From assembly GCF_014138285.1 (NCBI RefSeq), contig NZ_JACGXN010000001.1, positions 1,725,314 to 1,789,313 of the forward strand: a stretch of 64,000 bases of DNA, in the 5' to 3' direction. Below, piece by piece: positions 42,553-53,223 of this stretch. This stretch comes from Phyllobacterium myrsinacearum. GTDB lineage: Bacteria > Pseudomonadota > Alphaproteobacteria > Rhizobiales > Rhizobiaceae. Within the stretch, counting starts at the first letter, position 1. The number at the start of each line of letters is the position of its first letter. Below the pieces are notes generated by a model. That model worked only from the letters and a program-made list of their open reading frames with translations, was not told the DNA's origin and ran no database searches. A program made the position numbers and the translations under genes.

Positions 42553-42576
42553 GAACAGGTTTAAAGGAGTAATCCC

Positions 42577-42849
42577 ATGGCACACAAAAAAGCTGGTGGT
42601 TCGTCACGCAACGGTCGTGATTCCGAATCAAAGCGCCTTGGCGTGAAGAAGTTTGGCGGCGAGAAGGTTCTCGCTGGCAACATCCTCGTTCGTCAACGCG
42701 GCACCAAGTGGCATCCCGGCGTCAATGTTGGCCTCGGCAAGGATCATACACTCTTCGCTCTTGAAGCCGGTGTTGTCTCTTTCCGTACCAAAGCCAACGG
42801 CCGTAGTTTCGTGTCGATCGTGAACCCGATCGCCGAAGCAGCAGAATAG
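42577..42849 (+). CDS. rpmA: 50S ribosomal protein L27
   Basis: A 90-residue L27 with the conserved N-terminus [20 protein letters not shown], which reaches the peptidyl transferase centre, and the [18 protein letters not shown] core. The standard partner of rplU. AAAGGAG precedes the ATG. Confidence 0.98.
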   Translation: MAHKKAGGSSRNGRDSESKRLGVKKFGGEKVLAGNILVRQRGTKWHPGVNVGLGKDHTLFALEAGVVSFRTKANGRSFVSIVNPIAEAAE

Positions 42850-42914
42850 CTGGTCCTGCTTGAAGCACCGGCGTCCCCATCGGACCCGGTGACTGGCATC
42901 CAAGCCAAAAGATC

Positions 42915-42950
42915 AAAGGGAGATGGGGTTACCACCCATCTCCCTTTTCG
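42915..42950 (+). terminator. Terminator after rpmA
   Basis: A perfect 13-bp stem AAAGGGAGATGGG / CCCATCTCCCTTT with a 7-base loop, followed by T. It separates rplU-rpmA from the acetyltransferase, or attenuates between them. Confidence 0.75.
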
Positions 42951-42968
42951 CATCTGGAGGATAGCAAA

Positions 42969-43592
42969 ATGGTTGCCGAATTACTGGAAGACGATGAAGA
43001 CAGACTGGACCTGATAGACTGTCCGGTCCTCGTAACTGAACGCCTGGTCCTGCGAGCGCCGCACACCGAGGACGTTGACGCAATTGCCCGTCTCGCCGAC
43101 AATCCCCGTGTGGCGGAAATGCTTTCCCGCATGCCCCATCCCTACACACAAGATCATGCGGTGGACTTCGTGCGCCGCGCCAATGCGGGCGAGATCGGCA
43201 AATGCGTCTATGCGATTACCCTCGCACAATCCGGTACGTTCATTGGTTGCTGCGGCATCAATTACCGCCGCAGCAAGGATTTGCGGATGAGTGAGCCGCG
43301 CAGGGACGAACTGGAGATCGGCTATTGGCTGGGCGAGCCCCATTGGGGCAAAGGCTATGCGACAGAAACCACGCATGCGCTGGTCGATCTCGTATTCCGC
43401 GCCACGCAGGTGGAAAAGCTGCATGCTTCATGCCGGGTCTCGAACATCGGATCGCGGCGGGTGCTATACAAGAGCGGGTTCCAGTATGCCAATACGGGCA
43501 TGATGGATTCGCTCGCGGCAGGCAATGTGCCCGTCGAACGCTATATGCTGGATCGAAGGACATGGATCGGGCTTCGCAGCTGGAACACTTAG
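42969..43592 (+). CDS. GNAT family N-acetyltransferase (RimJ/RimL type)
   Basis: A 207-residue acetyltransferase. TERLVLRAPHTEDVDAIARL is at the start of the domain, the acetyl-CoA loop region is ELEIGYWLGEPHWGKGYATE, and then VSNIGSRRVLYKSGF. RimJ/RimL-type enzymes acetylate protein N-termini or small molecules; the target is unknown. GGAGGA precedes the ATG. Its position between rpmA and obgE is common in this order. Confidence 0.9.
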   Translation: MVAELLEDDEDRLDLIDCPVLVTERLVLRAPHTEDVDAIARLADNPRVAEMLSRMPHPYTQDHAVDFVRRANAGEIGKCVYAITLAQSGTFIGCCGINYRRSKDLRMSEPRRDELEIGYWLGEPHWGKGYATETTHALVDLVFRATQVEKLHASCRVSNIGSRRVLYKSGFQYANTGMMDSLAAGNVPVERYMLDRRTWIGLRSWNT

Positions 43593-43803
43593 GCGGCCTA
43601 TGCCAATCCACCCTGATGGTCATCTGATGCGGTTTGCTGCGCTTCCGGTACTCATGGACGAAAATGTCCACTGCGCTCCGGTTCTCGTAAACCGCATCAT
43701 CCGCCTCACCAGGCTGAATTCTCAAAAGGCCGCCGATATCGATCTGGCCAGTTTTCTTCCCGTGCATTTTCCTGTAATGCCTCGGGACATCAAAAAGGAC
43801 TGA

Positions 43804-44844
<1,041 letters not shown>

Positions 44845-44881
44845 GTGCATCATGTCCGTGCAGAACGAGCCTGTATTTTTC

Positions 44882-45040
44882 ACCCCCCTCTGTCCTGTCG
44901 GACATCTCCCCCGCAAGGGGGGAGATCAGCCTTCATTACTGCCTCGAACTGTTCTGCGGCATTGCAAATTAAGCGAAAATGTTGATGTCGATGTGATCTC
45001 CCCCCTTGCGGGGGAGATGTCCGACAGGACAGAGGGGGGT
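44882..45040. repeat. Element bounded by a perfect 47-bp inverted repeat
   Basis: The arms 44882-44928 and 44994-45040 are exact reverse complements over 47 bases and enclose 65 bases. The arms contain ATCTCCCCC...GGGGGAGAT, a motif seen in dispersed intergenic repeats of rhizobia. There is no coding capacity. The right arm ends two bases before the proB ATG and supplies its GAGGGGGG ribosome site. Confidence 0.85.
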
Positions 45041-45042
45041 AT

Positions 45043-46185
45043 ATGAACGATACCCTCAAACTTTCCACCTATCGGCGGATCGTGGTCAAGATCGGTTCGG
45101 CATTGCTGGTGGATCGCGCGAAGGGACTGAAGCGCGACTGGCTGGAAAGCCTTGGTGCGGATGTGGCGCGGCTGGTGCAGGCTGGTGTCGAAGTGATGAT
45201 TGTATCTTCCGGCGCCATTGCACTCGGGCGGACAGTGCTTGGATTGCCGAAAGGTGCACTGCGGCTGGAGGAAAGTCAGGCGGCCGCAGCTGCGGGTCAG
45301 ATCGAACTTGCCAAAGCCTATTCCGAAGTGTTGGGCGGGCATCAATTGCGTGCCGGCCAAATTCTTCTGACTCTGTCGGACACGGAAGAGCGTCGCCGCT
45401 ATCTCAATGCCCGCGCCACGGTCGGAACCCTGCTGCGGCTCAAAGCTGTGCCTGTCATCAATGAAAATGACACGGTGGCGACGACGGAAATCCGCTATGG
45501 CGACAATGATCGCCTGGCTGCGCGGGTGGCGACGATGATGGGTGCGGATCTCCTGATCCTCTTGTCCGATATTGACGGGCTCTATACGGCGCCGCCGCAT
45601 CAGAACCCCGATGCGCAGTTCCTTCCGGTTGTTGACGCCATTACGCCTGAGATCGAATCCATGGCCGGTGCCGCAGCTTCCGAATACTCGCGCGGCGGTA
45701 TGAAAACCAAGCTTGATGCCGGCAAGATTGCCAATGCGGCGGGCACGGCGATGATCATTGCCTCGGGAACACGCATGAATCCGCTGGGTGCAATTGATGC
45801 AGGCGAGCGGTCAACTCTCTTCAAGCCAAGCCTCAATCCGGTGAATGCGTGGAAGACCTGGATATCAGGCAATCTCGAACCGGCTGGCCGGCTGGTGATC
45901 GACGAGGGAGCACTTGTCGCACTCAAATCCGGCAAGTCGCTGCTTGCGGCTGGTGTCCGTGAGGTTGCCGGACAGTTCACACGGGGCGATACGGTTGCTG
46001 TGGTTGGTCCGGACGGACGCGAAGCAGCGCGCGGCCTTATTGCTTATGATGCCGGGGATGCCGTAAAGATTGCAGGACGAAAGACCAATGAGATTGCCAC
46101 GATCCTTGGTTATGAAGCCCGTTCCGCGATGATCCACCGGGACGATCTGGTTATGCGCGCAGCAAAACGTGCTGCGAAGGAGTGA
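45043..46185 (+). CDS. proB: Glutamate 5-kinase
   Basis: A 380-residue enzyme catalysing the first step of proline synthesis. The amino-acid kinase domain is at about 10-265 ([43 protein letters not shown]), followed by a C-terminal PUA domain (about 285-365, [20 protein letters not shown]). It is 3 bases upstream of proA. The ribosome site lies in the right arm of the inverted-repeat element, so translation may depend on whether that arm is folded. Confidence 0.97.
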   Translation: MNDTLKLSTYRRIVVKIGSALLVDRAKGLKRDWLESLGADVARLVQAGVEVMIVSSGAIALGRTVLGLPKGALRLEESQAAAAAGQIELAKAYSEVLGGHQLRAGQILLTLSDTEERRRYLNARATVGTLLRLKAVPVINENDTVATTEIRYGDNDRLAARVATMMGADLLILLSDIDGLYTAPPHQNPDAQFLPVVDAITPEIESMAGAAASEYSRGGMKTKLDAGKIANAAGTAMIIASGTRMNPLGAIDAGERSTLFKPSLNPVNAWKTWISGNLEPAGRLVIDEGALVALKSGKSLLAAGVREVAGQFTRGDTVAVVGPDGREAARGLIAYDAGDAVKIAGRKTNEIATILGYEARSAMIHRDDLVMRAAKRAAKE

Positions 46186-46188
46186 AAG

Positions 46189-47472
46189 ATGCTGGGACGA
46201 GTCGAGGCGATTGACGACGTTGCTGAACTGATGGCCGGGATCGGCCTTAGAGCCCGTGCGGCTGCCCAGCCGTTGTCGATCGCGTCGCCGGAACAGAAAA
46301 TGACCGCGCTGATCGCCATGGCTGATGCGGTGGACCGTCATGCGGCTGAGATTCTGCAAGCCAACGGCCAGGATATGGCCAATGGCGAAAAGACCGGCAT
46401 GGCTGCCTCCCTGCTCGACCGGCTGAAGCTTGATGCGGCCCGGATTGCCTCGATCTCGGAAAGCATTCGCACCATTGCTGCGCTCAAGGATCCGGTCGGC
46501 GACATCATTGCCGAATGGGACCGACCCAACGGCCTGCACATCGAGCGCGTCCGCACGCCGCTGGGCGTTATCGGTGTGATTTACGAAAGCCGCCCAAATG
46601 TCACCGCTGATGCGGGGGCGCTTTGTCTCAAGTCTGGTAATGCCGTCATCCTTCGTGGCGGCTCTGACTCTGTTCATTCGTCCCGGGCAATCCATGCCGC
46701 TCTGATCGAAGGGCTCGAAGCGGCGGGTTTGCCGAAAGACGCCATTCAACTCATTCCGGTAACAGACCGCGCCGCTGTTGGCGAAATGCTGAAGGGCTTG
46801 AACGGCAATCTTGACGTCATCATTCCCCGTGGCGGCAAGAGCCTCGTTGCCCGTGTACAGGCGGAAGCACGCGTACCGGTCTTTGCCCATCTGGAAGGGC
46901 TGTGCCACGTCTATGTGGATGCATCGGCAGATCTCGAAATGGCGCGCCGGATCATAGTCAACGCCAAAATGCGCCGGACCGGGGTGTGCGGTTCTGCCGA
47001 AACGCTGCTGCTGGACCGGCTGATTGCGCCTGTCCGTCTTTTGCCCTTGCTTGAGGATTTGCATGCAGCGGGCTGCGAAATTCGTGGTGATCAGGGTGTC
47101 ATCGCCCTATTTGCCGAGGCAAAACCGGCGACGGAAGAAGACTGGTCAACGGAATATCTTGATGCCATCATTTCTGTGAAACTGGTTGATGGAATTGGTG
47201 ATGCCATCGGACACATCAATCGCTACTCATCGCATCATACGGAGGCGGTGATTGCTGAAGATATTCATGTGGTCGAGCGGTTCTTCAACGAAATTGACTC
47301 TGCCATCCTGTTGCACAACGCCTCGACACAGTTCGCCGACGGTGGTGAATTCGGCATGGGCGCAGAAATTGGTATTGCGACAGGCAAGATGCATGCGCGG
47401 GGTCCCGTGGGCGTGGAACAATTGACGTCCTTCAAATATCGTGTTCGCGGCAATGGTCAGACCCGCCCGTGA
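46189..47472 (+). CDS. proA: Gamma-glutamyl phosphate reductase
   Basis: A 427-residue NADPH-dependent enzyme making glutamate semialdehyde, the second step of proline synthesis. Visible are [20 protein letters not shown], the catalytic Cys in [15 protein letters not shown] and the [14 protein letters not shown]-terminus. It is coupled to proB and to nadD. Confidence 0.97.
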   Translation: MLGRVEAIDDVAELMAGIGLRARAAAQPLSIASPEQKMTALIAMADAVDRHAAEILQANGQDMANGEKTGMAASLLDRLKLDAARIASISESIRTIAALKDPVGDIIAEWDRPNGLHIERVRTPLGVIGVIYESRPNVTADAGALCLKSGNAVILRGGSDSVHSSRAIHAALIEGLEAAGLPKDAIQLIPVTDRAAVGEMLKGLNGNLDVIIPRGGKSLVARVQAEARVPVFAHLEGLCHVYVDASADLEMARRIIVNAKMRRTGVCGSAETLLLDRLIAPVRLLPLLEDLHAAGCEIRGDQGVIALFAEAKPATEEDWSTEYLDAIISVKLVDGIGDAIGHINRYSSHHTEAVIAEDIHVVERFFNEIDSAILLHNASTQFADGGEFGMGAEIGIATGKMHARGPVGVEQLTSFKYRVRGNGQTRP

Positions 47473-47477
47473 CATCC

Positions 47478-48125
47478 ATGGATGCGTTACGTCACGACTT
47501 TCCCGGAGTGAGCGATGCGCAGTTGCGCATGCCCTTCGTTGAAAAAGGCATGACTGTCGGGCTGTTTGGCGGATCCTTCAATCCGCCCCATGCGGGCCAT
47601 GCTCTGGTGGCGGAAATCTCACTGCGCCGCCTGCAGCTTGATCAGCTCTGGTGGATTGTTACGCCGGGTAATCCTCTGAAGGACATGCGCCATCTGGCAC
47701 CTCTGGCGGAACGGCTAAAACTGTGCGAACGGCAAGTGCACGACCCGCGTATCAAGGTGACGGCTTTCGAGGCTGCCTACAATGTCCGCTACACGGCCGA
47801 TACGCTGTCCCTGATAAAGGCACGCAATCCAGGCGTGAATTTTATCTGGATCATGGGTGCTGACAATCTTGCTGATTTTCACCGCTGGCAGCGTTGGCAG
47901 AAGATCGCAATGACATTCCCGATCGCCGTAATTGATCGACCGGGGTCAACCCTTGCATTTCTGTCATCGCGCATGGCCAAGACTTTTGATTATGCCCGCT
48001 TTGATGAGGACGACGCACCGCTGCTGGCGCGCGCATCCGCTCCGGCCTGGACTTTCATCCACGGCCCGCGCTCGTCCCTGTCATCGACAGCGATACGTAA
48101 CGGGGCGGCAAAACGGCATAAATGA
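47478..48125 (+). CDS. nadD: Nicotinate-nucleotide adenylyltransferase
   Basis: A 215-residue NAD biosynthesis enzyme that adenylates nicotinate mononucleotide. The nucleotidyltransferase motif is GLFGGSFNPPHAGHALVAE, the second motif WIMGADNLADFHRW, and the SSTxIR-type end is SLSSTAIRNG. ATG 47478 lies 5 bases after the proA stop; a GTG at 47469, which overlaps proA, would add three residues. Confidence 0.95.
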   Translation: MDALRHDFPGVSDAQLRMPFVEKGMTVGLFGGSFNPPHAGHALVAEISLRRLQLDQLWWIVTPGNPLKDMRHLAPLAERLKLCERQVHDPRIKVTAFEAAYNVRYTADTLSLIKARNPGVNFIWIMGADNLADFHRWQRWQKIAMTFPIAVIDRPGSTLAFLSSRMAKTFDYARFDEDDAPLLARASAPAWTFIHGPRSSLSSTAIRNGAAKRHK

Positions 48126-48274
48126 AAACGTGAACAAAGGTAGTGCGATGACGTCTTGAAAGTGTCATGCGACTCTGCCTATCTTAATAACGTGCAGCAC
48201 GATTAAAGGCTGCGGCGCGTTGTTCTTATTGGAAAGGAAATACACTGAGAACAGCATTACATAAGAAGGATGCC

Positions 48275-48658
48275 TTGGCACCTTCAACGGCGGAGATGAA
48301 CGGTGAAACTTCCGTTGCTCTTGCCCTCCAGACAGTCCTTGCCAGTCTCGACGACTCCAAGGCTGAAAAAATTGTCCCCATCGATCTTCGCGGAAAGTCT
48401 GTCATCGGTGACCATATGGTCATCGCATCGGGCCGTTCACACCGTCACGTAACGGCGGTGGCTGACCAGCTCCTGCGTACGCTCAAGGAAAGCGGTCACG
48501 GAAATAATGCGAAGGTCGAAGGTCTTGCCAGCGGTGATTGGGTGTTGATCGATACAGGCGATATCATCATCCACATTTTCCGTCCTGAAGTGCGTGAGTT
48601 CTACAACTTGGAAAAGATGTGGCAGGCTCCCGAGCTTGACGGAGAAACCGTACACTAG
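48275..48658 (+). CDS. rsfS: Ribosomal silencing factor RsfS
   Basis: A 127-residue Iojap/RsfS protein (ALALQTVLASLDDSKAEKIV, VIASGRSHRHVTAVADQL, DWVLIDTGDIIIHIF). It binds L14 and blocks subunit joining in starvation. The TTG at 48275 is preferred because AAGGA lies five bases upstream and the frame is closed above it; ATG 48296 is the alternative. Confidence 0.95.
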   Translation: MAPSTAEMNGETSVALALQTVLASLDDSKAEKIVPIDLRGKSVIGDHMVIASGRSHRHVTAVADQLLRTLKESGHGNNAKVEGLASGDWVLIDTGDIIIHIFRPEVREFYNLEKMWQAPELDGETVH

Positions 48659-48832
48659 AGCAATGTCTGCCGTTACGGCACACAAGTATGTTCTGGTATG
48701 GATAGTTCTGACGGATTGGAGCGTCCCGGCACTCTGCCATTGAGGGACGTTTCGAACGGTTAGCTTCACATGGACCGGTCGATGGCCGGAGAGTTATTCT
48801 TCGCGCCAAGTGACAAAGGACTGGAGTGTGTC

Positions 48833-49315
48833 ATGCGTATCACCGTTTTCGCCGTGGGCCGGATGAAGTCTGGCCCCGAACGGGAATTGGCAGACCGCTA
48901 TTTTGACCGGTTGAAGAAAACTGGCTCTCCGCTTGGTCTTGAATTCAACGCTGTTACCGAAATTACCGAAAGCCGTGCCCAGCAACCGGACCTGCGCAAG
49001 CAGGAAGAGTCAGCCAAAGTACTGGAAGCGCTTGATCAGGGCGGAGTGCTTGTGCTTCTGGATGAACGCGGCAGGACGATGCCATCAGAAGATTTTGCCA
49101 ATGCCATTGCGCGGTTTCGCGATGACGGCAAGCGCCAGTTGCTCCTGGCAATAGGCGGGCCCGATGGCCACGATGCTGATTTAAGGAAACGTGCCGATCT
49201 CGTGCTGGCGCTGGGTGCCATGACCTGGCCGCACCAGATTGTCCGTATTCTCGTGGCGGAACAGCTTTACCGTGCAACAACTATCCTTTCAGGCCACCCC
49301 TACCACAGGGTATAA
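48833..49315 (+). CDS. rlmH: 23S rRNA pseudouridine-1915 N3-methyltransferase RlmH
   Basis: A 160-residue SPOUT methyltransferase (MRITVFAVGRMKSGPERELA, then LLAIGGPDGHD, and C-terminal EQLYRATTILSGHPYHR). It methylates the 23S rRNA in assembled 70S ribosomes. Start at ATG 48833. In other Rhizobiales rlmH is followed by envC-ctpA-deacetylase-rppH; here those genes lie about 44 kb away on the other strand. Confidence 0.96.
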   Translation: MRITVFAVGRMKSGPERELADRYFDRLKKTGSPLGLEFNAVTEITESRAQQPDLRKQEESAKVLEALDQGGVLVLLDERGRTMPSEDFANAIARFRDDGKRQLLLAIGGPDGHDADLRKRADLVLALGAMTWPHQIVRILVAEQLYRATTILSGHPYHRV

Positions 49316-49375
49316 ATGGCTTGCCGCCATCTCCCTCGGTGAGGAGATGGCGAAAAACCCGAATCGCTGTGATTC

Positions 49376-49777
49376 TCAATAGTCGTCAGGCTGGTAATAT
49401 GGATCGCGGTTATCATAACCGCGCCGGTCGTCACGGCGCGGATAACGGTCATCCTGGTATCCGTCGCGCGGACGTGGATCATCCCGATAGCCGCCATTGG
49501 GACGACGGCGTTCCCGGCCGCCCTCGGCAAAGACAGCCCCGCAACCTTTGTCAACCCAGAGTGTACCGCGCTGGAAACCCCAGCTATCGCCAGCAATACA
49601 AGGTGATTTCGATGTCTGCCTGATAATGCGCGGGCGGCGCATGTCGACGTTGCATTCGCGATAGCGGAATTTTGGCGATTCACACCGTACGGCGCGTTCC
49701 TGTGCCTGTGCGGCAGGCACTGTTACGAACTGCATGCCCCCGATGGCCACAGCAATAGTTAATATATATCGGTACAT
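49376..49777 (-). CDS. DUF3011 family exported protein
   Basis: A 133-residue protein. A signal peptide (to about residue 25, AQAQ) is followed by a DUF3011 segment with paired cysteines (RCESPKFRYRECNVD, SPCIAGDSWGF, LWVDKGCGAVF) and a C-terminal repetitive R/D/Y/P/G tail, probably disordered. The function is unknown. GAGAGGGAAA precedes the ATG at 49777. It stands alone, convergent with rlmH. Confidence 0.88.
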   Translation of the reverse strand: MYRYILTIAVAIGGMQFVTVPAAQAQERAVRCESPKFRYRECNVDMRRPRIIRQTSKSPCIAGDSWGFQRGTLWVDKGCGAVFAEGGRERRRPNGGYRDDPRPRDGYQDDRYPRRDDRRGYDNRDPYYQPDDY

Positions 49778-49903
49778 TTTCCCTCTCCGATATGATGACA
49801 ACACGTGGCGAAGGTACACGTGTTCGAGGCGCAATTGTGGAGTTTGTTCCTCGGACGTCAATCACATTTGTCCCGTCCGCTGTTACGTTCGTATAAGTTG
49901 CAC

Positions 49904-50785
49904 TCAGGTAAAGCGCCCGGTCTCGGCATTGACGAGATCAGAGATGAAGCTTGAGACGGCCGTGATACGCCGGAGCGTGCGCACGGATTCATGGTAAGCA
50001 AGCCAATAGGACCTTTGAATCGTGCGTTCTGGCAGAACAGGCACGAGATCTGGATGTTCTCTGGCAATGAATGTATGCAGGATGCCGATACCTGCCCCGG
50101 CCTTGACCGCCTCGACCTGACCGATTGCGCTGGAAATTTCGAACGTAGGGCGCCAGTCACGGGTGATTTCAGGCGCATAGTTCAGCGACGGGCTGATCAC
50201 AAGGTCATCGACGTAGCCCACCAGCCGATGGCCTGAAAGATCTTCCACGGTGCGAGGTGCCGGATGTGCTGCCAGATAGGATCGGCTGGCATAGAGACAG
50301 AGCGTATAATCGACGAGCTTTTTAGCCACGAGACGGCCCTGATCCGGGCGATCGACGGTGATGGCGATATCCGCCTCGCGCCGCGACAACGAAAAGGAGC
50401 GGGGAACGGGAACCAGCTGGATTTTCAGGTCCGGATAGCGGGCGGTGAGGGTAGCGATGCGCGGCGCCAGAAAGGACACCCCAAAACCATCCGGTGCACC
50501 GATGCGCACTGACCCTGAAATAGACACGTCCGCATCCCCGAGTGCGGAACGAGCTGACAGCATCTCGGCTTCCATGCGTTCGGCCGAGAGCAGAAACTCC
50601 TCGCCCGCATGAGTCAGTTCGCAGCCATTGGTGCGGCGGGTCAACAGTTTGGTGTTGATGTCGTCCTCAAGCGCCGTCAACCGCCTTGCCACTGTCGCGT
50701 GATTGACGCCAAGTCGCTTGGCCGCCCCCAATATTTGTCCCGCACGCGCCACAGCGAGGAAAATCCGCACGTCATCCCAGTTCAT
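49904..50785 (-). CDS. LysR family transcriptional regulator
   Basis: A 293-residue regulator. The N-terminal helix-turn-helix (about 1-60, GAAKRLGVNHATVARRLTAL) is followed by a substrate-binding domain (about 88-290). It is divergent from mmsA across 136 bases, so it probably controls mmsA. The inducer is unknown; a valine or beta-alanine catabolic intermediate would fit. Confidence 0.92.
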   Translation of the reverse strand: MNWDDVRIFLAVARAGQILGAAKRLGVNHATVARRLTALEDDINTKLLTRRTNGCELTHAGEEFLLSAERMEAEMLSARSALGDADVSISGSVRIGAPDGFGVSFLAPRIATLTARYPDLKIQLVPVPRSFSLSRREADIAITVDRPDQGRLVAKKLVDYTLCLYASRSYLAAHPAPRTVEDLSGHRLVGYVDDLVISPSLNYAPEITRDWRPTFEISSAIGQVEAVKAGAGIGILHTFIAREHPDLVPVLPERTIQRSYWLAYHESVRTLRRITAVSSFISDLVNAETGRFT

Positions 50786-50921
50786 CGATTGGCCTCCATC
50801 CGCATTGGTACTTTAATTTTCGCACAACGGATACGCTTTTGCTCGGCTTGCAATAAAAATTTTGAAGCGCGATGATGGGACAACAGAATTCCATCAATCA
50901 ATTCCAGGGAGGTTGCTCGCA

Positions 50922-52418
50922 ATGCGTGAAGTTGGACATTTTATCGGTGGCAAGCATGTCGCCGGCACAAGCGGTCGTACGACAGAGATTTTCCAGCCTA
51001 TGGACGGCACCGTTCAGGGCCGCGTCGCGCTGGCAACACCTGATGAAGTGCGCGCTGCCATCGCCAATGCCAAGGCGGCGCAGCCAGCCTGGGCTGCCAC
51101 CAATCCGCAGCGCCGTGCACGCGTCCTGCGCAAGTTTCTTGATCTGGTTGAAGCCGAGTATGACTCCCTTGCCGAACTTCTGGCACGCGAACATGGCAAG
51201 ACCATCCCCGATGCCAAGGGCGACATCCAGCGTGGTCTTGAAGTGGTCGAGGTCTGCCTTGGTTCAGCGCACATGCTGAAGGGCGAGTTCACCGACAATG
51301 CCGGTACGGGCATCGACGTTTATTCCATGCGTCAGCCGCTCGGCGTCGTTGCCGGGATCACACCATTCAACTTCCCGGCAATGATCCCGCTGTGGAAGGC
51401 GGGTCCAGCGATTGCTTCGGGCAATGCCTTCATTCTGAAGCCTTCCGAGCGTGATCCGGGTGTGCCGATGCGTCTTGCCGAACTGTTCATTGAAGCAGGG
51501 CTGCCTGCTGGTATTTTCAACGTGGTCAATGGTGACAAGGAAGCCGTCGACACCATTCTCGATGATCCGGATATCAAGGCTGTCGGCTTTGTCGGTTCGA
51601 CACCGATTGCCCAGTACATCTATTCCCGCGCTACCGCCAACGGCAAGCGTGCCCAGTGCTTCGGCGGCGCCAAGAACCACATGATCATCATGCCGGATGC
51701 GGACATGGACCAGACGGTCGATGCGCTTATAGGTGCGGGTTACGGTTCGGCCGGCGAGCGCTGCATGGCGATCTCCGTTGCCGTTCCCGTCGGCAAGGAC
51801 ACAGCAGATCGGCTGGTCGAACGTCTTATCCCCCGCGTTGAAAGCCTCAAGGTTGGTCCATCCACTGACGCATCGGCGGATTACGGCCCGGTTGTCACCC
51901 GGCAGGCACTGGATCGCATCAAGGGGTACGTTGATCTCGGCATTCAGGAAGGCGCAAAGCTTGTTGTCGATGGCCGCGGGTTCAAGATGCAGGGCTATGA
52001 GAACGGCTTCTACATGGGTGGTTGCCTCTTCGATCATGTGACGCCAGACATGCGCATCTACAAGGAAGAGATCTTCGGACCGGTTCTTGGCATTGTCCGT
52101 GCTGATACCTACGAGGATGCGATCCGTCTGCCGAACGAGCACGAATACGGCAACGGCGTTGCGATCTTTACCCGTGACGGCGATGCGGCCCGTGATTTTG
52201 CCTCGCGCGTCCAGGTCGGCATGGTTGGCATCAACGTGCCCATTCCGGTTCCGATCGCCTATTACACATTCGGTGGCTGGAAGGGTTCCGGCTTCGGTGA
52301 TCTGAACCAGCATGGTCCTGATGCGTTCCGGTTCTACACCAAGACGAAGACTGTCACATCGCGTTGGCCATCCGGTGTCAAGGATGGTGCCGAGTTTGTC
52401 ATTCCAACAATGAAATAA
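50922..52418 (+). CDS. mmsA: CoA-acylating methylmalonate-semialdehyde dehydrogenase
   Basis: A 498-residue aldehyde dehydrogenase of the MmsA type (GHFIGGKHVAGTSGR, AGITPFNFPAMIPLWK, catalytic Cys in GSAGERCMAISVAV). It converts (methyl)malonate semialdehyde and CoA to propionyl- or acetyl-CoA in valine, inositol or beta-alanine breakdown. AGGGAGG precedes the ATG at 50922. The adjacent hydroxyproline cluster lacks its usual ketoglutarate-semialdehyde dehydrogenase, but MmsA is not expected to replace it. Confidence 0.95.
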   Translation: MREVGHFIGGKHVAGTSGRTTEIFQPMDGTVQGRVALATPDEVRAAIANAKAAQPAWAATNPQRRARVLRKFLDLVEAEYDSLAELLAREHGKTIPDAKGDIQRGLEVVEVCLGSAHMLKGEFTDNAGTGIDVYSMRQPLGVVAGITPFNFPAMIPLWKAGPAIASGNAFILKPSERDPGVPMRLAELFIEAGLPAGIFNVVNGDKEAVDTILDDPDIKAVGFVGSTPIAQYIYSRATANGKRAQCFGGAKNHMIIMPDADMDQTVDALIGAGYGSAGERCMAISVAVPVGKDTADRLVERLIPRVESLKVGPSTDASADYGPVVTRQALDRIKGYVDLGIQEGAKLVVDGRGFKMQGYENGFYMGGCLFDHVTPDMRIYKEEIFGPVLGIVRADTYEDAIRLPNEHEYGNGVAIFTRDGDAARDFASRVQVGMVGINVPIPVPIAYYTFGGWKGSGFGDLNQHGPDAFRFYTKTKTVTSRWPSGVKDGAEFVIPTMK

Positions 52419-52436
52419 GCAATTTGCATGCAATGA

Positions 52437-52473
52437 AATCGCCGCCCGGTTCCCTGCCGGGCGGCGATTTTTA
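52437..52473 (+). terminator. Terminator after mmsA
   Basis: A perfect 12-bp stem ATCGCCGCCCGG / CCGGGCGGCGAT with a 7-base loop, followed by TTTTT. Confidence 0.9.
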
Positions 52474-52488
52474 TGTACTCCGCACCAT

Positions 52489-53142
52489 TCAGGGCGCCAG
52501 TGTCCTGAGATAGCCGATCAGCCGGGATGCCTCTTCGGCGGCCTTGTCAGGTTCGCGGGTAATAATCGCCTGAATGAGCGCCGTGTGCGCTCCGGCCGAT
52601 TGTTCCAGGCTGCCGGGGCGTTGCAGCCGGAACCAGAAGCGGCGGCTATGCGTCTGCAACGGCGAAGCGAGGCGGGCGGCATAGGGATTTTCAGCAGCCT
52701 GACCGAGCACCGTATCGAAAATCTTGTCGGCGTTGAGAAAGCCGATCACATCGTTTCCCGACCGCGCAGCCGTCATCGCATCGGATGCGGCCTTCAACCG
52801 TTCATGGTGCAAGGATGCGCCATAGAGCGCGGCGCCGCGTGCAAGAACCCGCTCAACACCCTCGCGCGCATCGAGAACCTTGTTAAAATCCTGCGGATTG
52901 AGTGCAGCAATGGCAATGCCGGAACGGGGGCGAATTTCCATCAAGCCTTCCCACGCCAGTTTCTGCACTGCCTCGCGCACGGGCGTGCGGCCCATGTTGG
53001 TAACGTCGGTAAGGGTCCGTTCGTTGACGACCGCACCTGGTTCCAGTTTCAGCGTGACAATCATCTCCTCGATCTGGCGGTAGGCCAGGTCGGCAAGACT
53101 TTCTCCCGTCTGGGCAATGGTGTGGACAGCGGTTTGATCCAT
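52489..53142 (-). CDS. GntR family regulator (FCD type), hydroxyproline cluster
   Basis: A 217-residue regulator. The N-terminal winged helix (about 15-80, TDVTNMGRTPVREAVQKLAW) is followed by an all-helical FCD ligand domain (about 90-210). It is divergent from the hydroxyproline deaminase-oxidase-epimerase genes. A perfect palindrome at 53189-53207 is its likely operator. It corresponds in place to HypR-type regulators of this pathway. Confidence 0.9.
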   Translation of the reverse strand: MDQTAVHTIAQTGESLADLAYRQIEEMIVTLKLEPGAVVNERTLTDVTNMGRTPVREAVQKLAWEGLMEIRPRSGIAIAALNPQDFNKVLDAREGVERVLARGAALYGASLHHERLKAASDAMTAARSGNDVIGFLNADKIFDTVLGQAAENPYAARLASPLQTHSRRFWFRLQRPGSLEQSAGAHTALIQAIITREPDKAAEEASRLIGYLRTLAP

Positions 53143-53188
53143 CAGACAAACTTTCTATTCAAGGCAATTGACAGCTTTGTTCTCTACA

Positions 53189-53207
53189 GATATATTTCTG
53201 ATATATC
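53189..53207. promoter_or_regulatory. Candidate operator of the GntR regulator
   Basis: GATATAT-TTCTG-ATATATC, a perfect 7-bp inverted repeat, lies directly before the ribosome site of the deaminase gene and between the divergent genes. Confidence 0.55.
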
Positions 53208-53223
53208 AAGAAGGAGAAGAGAC

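Noticed and set aside
43600..43803. Small plus-strand frame between the acetyltransferase and obgE
   Set aside because: No good ribosome site, no family; kept as non-coding gap of about 215 bases.
51264..52433. Long minus-strand frame opposite mmsA
   Set aside because: Antisense shadow of a strongly conserved gene without its own ribosome site or family match.
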